Assembly (NCBI GenBank): GCA_900770395.1
Contig: CAAGKM010000023.1
Span: forward strand, 133,570 to 197,569
Direction of reading: 5' to 3'
Source: an uncultured Prevotella sp.
GTDB lineage: Bacteria > Bacteroidota > Bacteroidia > Bacteroidales > Bacteroidaceae
Length of the DNA: 64,000 nucleotides
This document shows positions 59,257 to 64,000 of the stretch, piece after piece. Each line of letters begins with the position of its first letter. Position 1 is the stretch's first letter. Under the pieces are notes generated by a model. It ran no database searches. It had not been told where the DNA came from and was given only the letters and a program-made list of their open reading frames with translations. Both the position numbers and the translations under genes were made by a program.

Positions 59257-61312
59257 GGTTGTTATTTTTATATTTTATTCCGTCGCGCTTCAGCAGTGCG
59301 TCGATTGTCGGCTCACCGCCCCTGAAACGCTTGTATAGTGTCATTGGGTGCTCGGTGCCGCCTTTCGACAGTATGCAGTCGCGGAATCTTTGCGCCGTTG
59401 TCTGATTGAAGATGCCCTCTTTCTTGAATATGCTGAAGGCATCGGCATCGAGCACTTCCGCCCATTTATAGCTGTAGTAACCAGCTGCATATCCGCCAGC
59501 CATGATGTGTCCGAACTGCACCGTCATGCAGGTGTCGGTTCGCTGCTTGCCGAGAATTGCCTTCTTCCATGCCTTTTTCTCAAACTCCATGATGTTCTCG
59601 TCGAAGACATCGCGCTTGGTGTAGTAAGCCATGTCAAGAAGTCCGAAGCTCACCTGGCGCAGACATGCTGTCGCTGCTCCGAAGTTGCGGCTCTTCTTTA
59701 TGCGCTTTATCAGCTCTTCGGGCATTGGCTCGCCTGTCTGATAATGGAATGCGAATGTGCGCAGGAACTCCTGCTCCACGGCGAAGTTCTCCATAAACTG
59801 TGACGGCAGTTCCACAAAGTCCCACCACACGTTGGTGCCGCTGAGGCTCTCGAAACGTGTGTTGGCAAACATACCGTGCAGGGCATGACCGAACTCGTGA
59901 AGGAATGTCTCCACCTCGCCGAGTGTTAGCAGTGCAGGCTTGTCGGCCGTGGGCTTTGTAAGATTCATCACTAAGCTCACGTGAGGACGCACGTTTTTCC
60001 CCTTTCGTGTTATCCACTGTCCCTGAAACTCTGTCATCCACGCTCCGCTCTGCTTGCCTTTGCGCGGGTGGAAGTCGGCATAGAACAATGCAAGATATTC
60101 TCCGTCTTTGTCGAACACCTCGTAGGCTTTCACGTCAGGGTGATACACGGGTATATCCTTGTTTTCTCTGAATGTGATGCCGTAGAGCCTTGTGGCAAGT
60201 CCGAACACTCCGTCAATAACCTTGCTGAGCTCAAGATACGGGCGCAGCATCTCGGCATCGATGTTGTATTTTTTCAGTTGCAGCTTGTGGCTGTAATATG
60301 CGCTGTCCCATGCCTCCATCTTGAAGTCCTTGCCCTCCATTTTTGCAGCGAGCTTTTTCACTTCCTCGCGCTCCTTTTCGGCTGTAGGCTTGTAGGCGTC
60401 GATGAGCTGGTCGAGCAACTTATAAACGTTGCGCATGTTGCTTGCCATCCTGTGCTTCAGTATGTAGTCGGCGTATGTCTTGAATCCTAAGAGCTGTGCC
60501 ACCTCACGGCGCAGGTTTACTATGCGCTTGCATATCTCAAGGTTGTTCTCTGTGTTGTCCTTGGTGCAGATGGTGTTTTTTGCCATATACATCTGGCGGC
60601 GCAGCTCACGGTTGTCGGCATGGCTCATGAAGGGACCGTAGCTGGGAAAGTCGAGTGTGAATATCCAGCCGTCCTTGCCCGTCTCCTTGGCTGCCTGTGC
60701 TGCCGCCTCACGGGCTGTGTCGGGCAGTCCGCTCAGGTCTTTTTCATCTGTTATGTGCAGTGTGAATGCCTTGTTCTCCTTCAGCATGTTCTGCTGAAAT
60801 TGCAGTGTCAGCATGCCCATCTCCTCAGTGAGCTGGCGCAGTTTTGCCTTGCCAGCTTCATCAAGCAGCGCTCCGCTTCTCACCAGTCCGTCGTAGCACG
60901 AGTCCAGCAGCCGCTTCTCCTCAGCTGTCAGCCGGCGGTGGTGCAGGTGTACAGCTTTTATGCGCTCAAACATCTTTTCGTTCAGGCGCATGTCGTTGGC
61001 GTGCTGTGTCAGTATGGGCTGCATCTTTTCTGCCAGAGCGTCAAGTTCGTCGCTGGTCTCGGCACTGTGCAGGTTGTAGAACACGTTGCACACACGGTCG
61101 AGTAAGTCATAGTAATGGTCGGGCTTGCTCTCGTCGTTGAAAATTATGGTATTGTCGAACGTTGGCTTGTCCGGATTGTTTATGATTTTGTCGAGCGATT
61201 CCTTGTCGCGCCTTATGCCTTCCATAAAGGCTTCCTCAAAATCGCTTATCTTTATCTTGTCAAATGGCACGGCGTTGTGCGGCGTGCCATAATCTTCAAA
61301 AAAAGGGTTCAT
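59249..61312 (-). CDS. dcp: M3 family metallopeptidase (Dcp-like)
   Basis: A 687-residue oligopeptidase / peptidyl-dipeptidase that trims short peptides. The zinc motif HEFGHALHGM (HExxH variant with F between) lies at about 463-472, with LGEVETFLHEFG before it; the third ligand glutamate follows in the SLSGTNVWWDFVELPSQFME region. No signal peptide is evident, so it is likely cytoplasmic. It is followed by the dCMP deaminase gene and preceded by an 88-residue gene after 6 bp. Confidence 0.92.
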   Translation of the reverse strand: MNPFFEDYGTPHNAVPFDKIKISDFEEAFMEGIRRDKESLDKIINNPDKPTFDNTIIFNDESKPDHYYDLLDRVCNVFYNLHSAETSDELDALAEKMQPILTQHANDMRLNEKMFERIKAVHLHHRRLTAEEKRLLDSCYDGLVRSGALLDEAGKAKLRQLTEEMGMLTLQFQQNMLKENKAFTLHITDEKDLSGLPDTAREAAAQAAKETGKDGWIFTLDFPSYGPFMSHADNRELRRQMYMAKNTICTKDNTENNLEICKRIVNLRREVAQLLGFKTYADYILKHRMASNMRNVYKLLDQLIDAYKPTAEKEREEVKKLAAKMEGKDFKMEAWDSAYYSHKLQLKKYNIDAEMLRPYLELSKVIDGVFGLATRLYGITFRENKDIPVYHPDVKAYEVFDKDGEYLALFYADFHPRKGKQSGAWMTEFQGQWITRKGKNVRPHVSLVMNLTKPTADKPALLTLGEVETFLHEFGHALHGMFANTRFESLSGTNVWWDFVELPSQFMENFAVEQEFLRTFAFHYQTGEPMPEELIKRIKKSRNFGAATACLRQVSFGLLDMAYYTKRDVFDENIMEFEKKAWKKAILGKQRTDTCMTVQFGHIMAGGYAAGYYSYKWAEVLDADAFSIFKKEGIFNQTTAQRFRDCILSKGGTEHPMTLYKRFRGGEPTIDALLKRDGIKYKNNNRG

Positions 61313-61317
61313 TCTCT

Positions 61318-61584
61318 CTATTTCTTTTTCTTCCGCCTGAATATTGCGGTGAACGATTTGTAGTGCTTTGTGAGCTTGCGCATCAGCATGAACGCGTCAA
61401 ATGCCACCACACCTTTACTTATTATGCTGCTGACCATATCGCCGCGGCTTCCTTTTGTGTCTATTGCTATGTTCTGTGCCCATAGCTCACGGATGCGCTC
61501 TGCCTTTTGTCGGCGCTTCTCCACCATTATGGCTTTACCGCGTGCAATATCGTCGAGGGAGTTGTATTCAGGTACGGTGTTCAT
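61318..61584 (-). CDS. Small basic protein with YtxH/holin-like pair, unknown
   Basis: An 88-residue soluble protein with a helical N-terminal part (SLDDIARGKAIMVEKRRQKA ERIRELW) and a very basic end (IFRRKKKK). It always sits, here at least, between the M3 peptidase and the holin-like gene, with a 9-bp gap to the latter. No known domain; likely part of an envelope-associated trio. Confidence 0.65.
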   Translation of the reverse strand: MNTVPEYNSLDDIARGKAIMVEKRRQKAERIRELWAQNIAIDTKGSRGDMVSSIISKGVVAFDAFMLMRKLTKHYKSFTAIFRRKKKK

Positions 61585-61593
61585 GGTGATGCC

Positions 61594-61944
61594 TTATTTC
61601 TTTAAAATGATGTTTGCAAAAAATCTTGTCAGCGGGCGCTCTATCCATCCCTTACGGTTCAGTGCCGTAATGACGATAAGTGTAAGTAGCGCTATAGCCA
61701 TGATTGCATTTGAGCAGATTTCCCCCACCATAGGCGTCATCCACGCCACGAGTGCTCCCAACAAATAGAATAGAACTCCAACCGATAGCACAAAAATCAC
61801 CATAAAGAGAATCACGGCGGTGAATATGCGCACAAGTCTGTCCACAAGGTCAAACTTAAGGCATTCTTTCTCAAGGCTCAGATAATCTTTCAGAGCCTCA
61901 ATGATTTGTGCTATCGATTGGATGTTCTTATCGCTTGAAAGCAT
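61594..61944 (-). CDS. Phage holin/DUF1469-like membrane protein
   Basis: A 116-residue protein with an amphipathic N-terminus (IAQIIEALKDYLSLEKECLK) and two membrane helices (LVRIFTAVILFMVIFVLSVG; AIMAIALLTLIVITALNRKG), the plan of the putative Actinobacterial Holin-X/DUF1469 family. The name comes from similarity to phage holins, but in this setting it is a chromosomal envelope-stress-type protein together with YtxH, not a lysis gene. Confidence 0.75.
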   Translation of the reverse strand: MLSSDKNIQSIAQIIEALKDYLSLEKECLKFDLVDRLVRIFTAVILFMVIFVLSVGVLFYLLGALVAWMTPMVGEICSNAIMAIALLTLIVITALNRKGWIERPLTRFFANIILKK

Positions 61945-61958
61945 GTCTTGATGTTTAT

Positions 61959-62165
61959 TTATGCGTCAAGGCCCTCAATGTTGTCAACCAGCTCACATAC
62001 TTCCTTACGTGAAAGGTTGAGGTTGTGCTTCTTCATAAAATCTTCCACTGTGCCGGAAATCTTTGAACGTGTGTCCTTACCTGACTCCGGAGCCAAAAGC
62101 AAACCTAATGCTGCTCCTGCGATTGCGCCACCTAAGAAAGCGCCAATGTAACCTAAACTTTTCAT
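61959..62165 (-). CDS. YtxH domain protein
   Basis: A 68-residue protein starting at 62165 (MKSLGYIGAFLGGAIAGAAL), with a glycine-rich membrane helix, the hallmark LLLAPESGKDTRSKI and a C-terminal helix. YtxH proteins are general-stress envelope proteins of unknown mechanism. The frame is open further upstream to 62249, but that part would overlap the promoter and holds no conserved residues. It is the first gene of the operon running down to the cyclo-ligase gene. Confidence 0.85.
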   Translation of the reverse strand: MKSLGYIGAFLGGAIAGAALGLLLAPESGKDTRSKISGTVEDFMKKHNLNLSRKEVCELVDNIEGLDA

Positions 62166-62217
62166 AAGCGTAATAATTTTATTTGTTAGACATATAAAAC
62201 GTTTCTTCTTTTCGTTT

Positions 62218-62250
62218 GCAAAGATACGAATAATTAAATGTAGCACCAAA
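62218..62250 (-). promoter_or_regulatory. Promoter of ytxH operon
   Basis: Minus-strand TTTG (62250-62247), 20-bp spacer, TATCTTTG (62226-62219) and C, 53 bp ahead of the YtxH start. Confidence 0.85.
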
Positions 62251-62364
62251 TATTGACATAAAAAATTAATGTTTTTTAGTCAGAGCGGCTGTATATTTTG
62301 CATTAGCTAATAAGCTGTCCGTTTCTGTTAACTTACATTATGTAATGATAATAAAAAAGATTAT

Positions 62365-63573
62365 ATGGCAACAATTAAAATCAAATTCAGGGCATCTGCT
62401 TCTGAGAACAAGGAGGGGAGGCTGTTTTACCAAGTAATCCACAACCGTGTGGTGCGGCAGATACATACCAATTATAAGCTGTACCCCCAGGAATGGAATC
62501 CCGACAGTCTGAAAATCTCATGTCCCGTCGGTTGTGAGAATAGCCGCAAGAACTATCTGGAGTCTATAGGCGATTCTGTAAGGGATGACATGAAACGTCT
62601 GGACAGCATCATCCAACGTCTGGACCGGGCAGGTTCCCGTTACACGGCGGACAAGGTGGTGGAGACATTCCTTTCACAGGAAGGAGACTGTCTCTTCTTC
62701 ACATTCTCGCAAAATCTTATCATGCAGCTGAAGCGTATCGGCAAGAAGCGCATCGCAGAGACCTATGCCAGCACGGTAAACAGTTTTGGACGGTTCCGTG
62801 ACGGCAGGGACATCTTGCTGGATGAGATGGATTCAGAGTTGATGATGGCATACGAGACGTACCTTGCATCGTCCGGCATCTGCCCTAACAGCATATCCTT
62901 CTACATGCGCAATCTCCGTGCCATTTACAACCGTGCGGTGGACAAGGAACTGACCGTGCAGCGTAACCCTTTCAAGCGGGTCTACACGGGAATAGACAAG
63001 ACCGTAAAGCGTGCCGTCTCTTTGGAAAACATCCGCAGGATAAGAGATTTGGACCTCTCCCGTTACCCTGTGATGGACTATGCCCGTGACATCTTCATGT
63101 TCTCATTCTACACACGGGGCATGTCGTTTGTTGACATGGCTTTCTTGAGAAAGAGGGACTTACAGAACGGCATACTCACCTATCGCCGGCATAAGACAGG
63201 GCAACAGCTGCACATCAAGTGGGAGAAATCCATGCAGGAGATTGTGGACAAATACGACACCGGCGACACGTCCTATCTTCTTCCAGTCATCAAGAACGAC
63301 GGAAGGGATGAGCGGACGCAATATATGAGCAGTGCGCACTGCGTAAACCGCAACCTGAAGAAGATTGGAGAAATGCTTGGTCTTGACATACCGCTCACCA
63401 CATACGTGGCGCGCCACGGCTGGGCAAGCATCGCGAAGAGCAAGAACATTCCACTGTCCGTCATCAGTGAGGCTATGGGGCATGATTCGGAGACCACGAC
63501 CAGCATTTACCTTGCCTCACTTGACACATCCAGAATAGACAAGGCGAACAGGCTTATCATAAAGTCATTGTAG
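62365..63573 (+). CDS. Tyrosine recombinase (Bacteroidales invertase type)
   Basis: A 402-residue tyrosine site-specific recombinase. The N-terminal arm-type domain (MATIKIKFRASASENKEGRL...) and SAM-like core-binding domain (about 110-210) are typical of Bacteroidales recombinases. The catalytic residues appear as Arg (SFYTRGMSFVDMA), Lys (YRRHKTGQQLHI), His-x-x-Arg-like (YVARHGWASIA) with the H/W position (MGHDSETTT) and Tyr (SIYLASLD). The close inverted repeats just downstream make it a Tsr/Mpi-like invertase rather than an element integrase. Confidence 0.9.
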   Translation: MATIKIKFRASASENKEGRLFYQVIHNRVVRQIHTNYKLYPQEWNPDSLKISCPVGCENSRKNYLESIGDSVRDDMKRLDSIIQRLDRAGSRYTADKVVETFLSQEGDCLFFTFSQNLIMQLKRIGKKRIAETYASTVNSFGRFRDGRDILLDEMDSELMMAYETYLASSGICPNSISFYMRNLRAIYNRAVDKELTVQRNPFKRVYTGIDKTVKRAVSLENIRRIRDLDLSRYPVMDYARDIFMFSFYTRGMSFVDMAFLRKRDLQNGILTYRRHKTGQQLHIKWEKSMQEIVDKYDTGDTSYLLPVIKNDGRDERTQYMSSAHCVNRNLKKIGEMLGLDIPLTTYVARHGWASIAKSKNIPLSVISEAMGHDSETTTSIYLASLDTSRIDKANRLIIKSL

Positions 63574-63656
63574 AATGGCATGGGCACACCCTACACAGGA
63601 CTTGCCTTGAGGAAAAACATACAGGAAAAAAGGTAGCGGTTGTTGAGCAAAAATGA

Positions 63657-63885
63657 ACATCTCTTCGTAAGAGAGGTACATTTTGTTGCAAAATTATACA
63701 AAATATAAGAAACAAAGGCACAAATAGCATATTTCTTGTTTTTTCATAACGTTATTTAACACAAATCAACAAAATTGTAAAACGTTTGTTGAGCAAAACG
63801 GGAACCGTCAACAACCGCTTCTGCCTGTTTCTCAGTCTGTTAGTTCTCCAAACAGTATCCATGTACCTCTCTTACGAAGAGATGT
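63657..63885. repeat. Putative invertible segment with 25-bp inverted repeats
   Basis: A perfect 25-bp repeat, core ATCTCTTCGTAAGAGAGGTA, lies at 63657-63681 and in inverted orientation at 63861-63885. Each arm is itself a dyad (TCTCTT-CGT-AAGAGA), as in recombinase crossover sites. The 179 bp between contain a minus-strand -7 box but no perfect box on the + strand. The tyrosine recombinase gene ends 84 bp to the left. Confidence 0.85.
63688..63724 (-). promoter_or_regulatory. Promoter-like element inside invertible segment
   Basis: The -7 box TAATTTTG (63696-63689) and C lies on the minus strand near the left repeat. TTTG occurs at 63716-63713 (16-bp spacer) and 63724-63721 (24-bp spacer), neither at the ideal distance. 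As oriented here it would transcribe leftward, toward the recombinase 3' end. Confidence 0.5.
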
Positions 63886-64000
63886 ACACAAAAATGGCTC
63901 CGAAAGAGGTAAAATAATACTCAGGCATAGAATATTATATTATAATGCACGATATTAATTGTAAAACTGTTTGGGGATGCCGAACTTTGAGAAACATAAA

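Noticed and set aside
62365..63573. Integrase of an integrative element
   Set aside because: There is no tRNA, attachment-site duplication or mobilisation gene next to it, and perfect close inverted repeats point to an invertase instead. Genes right of the window could change this.

Overview
The window looks like a chromosome segment of a Prevotella-type member of the Bacteroidales. The evidence is the Bacteroidota promoter (TTTG, about 20 bp, TAnnTTTG) found upstream of many operons, the near absence of Shine-Dalgarno starts, the rpmB-rpmG-DUF4295 cluster, an UpxY-type NusG paralogue, secreted pectinases ending in the 'YNLxGQR...GKKxIVK' tail, and a phase-variation tyrosine recombinase. No rRNA, tRNA or CRISPR array was seen.

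Layout. (1) 1-14000: a pectate lyase/pectinesterase fusion, a convergent dxs-trkA-trkH-manA operon, and a second pectinesterase gene broken by two single-base frameshifts. (2) 14000-23000: an aquaporin, then a + strand operon encoding a coiled-coil protein, TolC, HlyD-like adaptor and two ABC-2 permeases (no ATPase gene), followed by the agmatine deiminase and N-carbamoylputrescine amidase genes of putrescine synthesis. (3) 23000-31000: a membrane acyltransferase, dTDP-glucose dehydratase, ribosomal proteins L28/L33 with DUF4295, and a pbp1-map-tsaD-cinA operon. (4) 31000-35000: a 33-residue membrane peptide and an ECF sigma operon with a repetitive DUF2807 lipoprotein. (5) 35000-39000: an accessory block of eight small unknown genes, including a transpeptidase-fold lipoprotein that has lost its catalytic residues. 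(6) 39000-54400: the most striking part, a visibly A+T-richer ten-gene operon. It is headed by an UpxY-like antiterminator and encodes, nearly all with signal peptides, a MORN/trypsin-like protease, a PPC-domain protein, a TPR protein, two TPR-CHAT proteases, two caspase-like proteases, an ECF sigma factor and its membrane anti-sigma factor. Its promoter region is duplicated in front of a DUF3791/DUF3990 pair whose DUF3990 gene is internally deleted. (7) 54400-62250: housekeeping genes (radical SAM protein, TPR protein, 5-formyl-THF cyclo-ligase, C-terminal processing protease, dCMP deaminase, M3 peptidase, YtxH and holin-like envelope proteins). (8) 62300-64000: a tyrosine recombinase followed by a 229-bp segment bounded by perfect 25-bp inverted repeats, the signature of an invertible promoter.

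How the genes may work together. The exported caspase/CHAT/trypsin operon, with its own sigma/anti-sigma pair, reads as a self-regulated envelope proteolysis system, possibly a stress, conflict or cell-death response. That function is inference. The recombinase and its inverted repeats read as a phase switch acting on genes beyond the right edge. Two intergenic arrays of degenerate 21-22 bp units, a purine/pyrimidine inverted repeat inside the efflux operon and the duplicated promoter/operator block are non-coding structure not explained by the genes.
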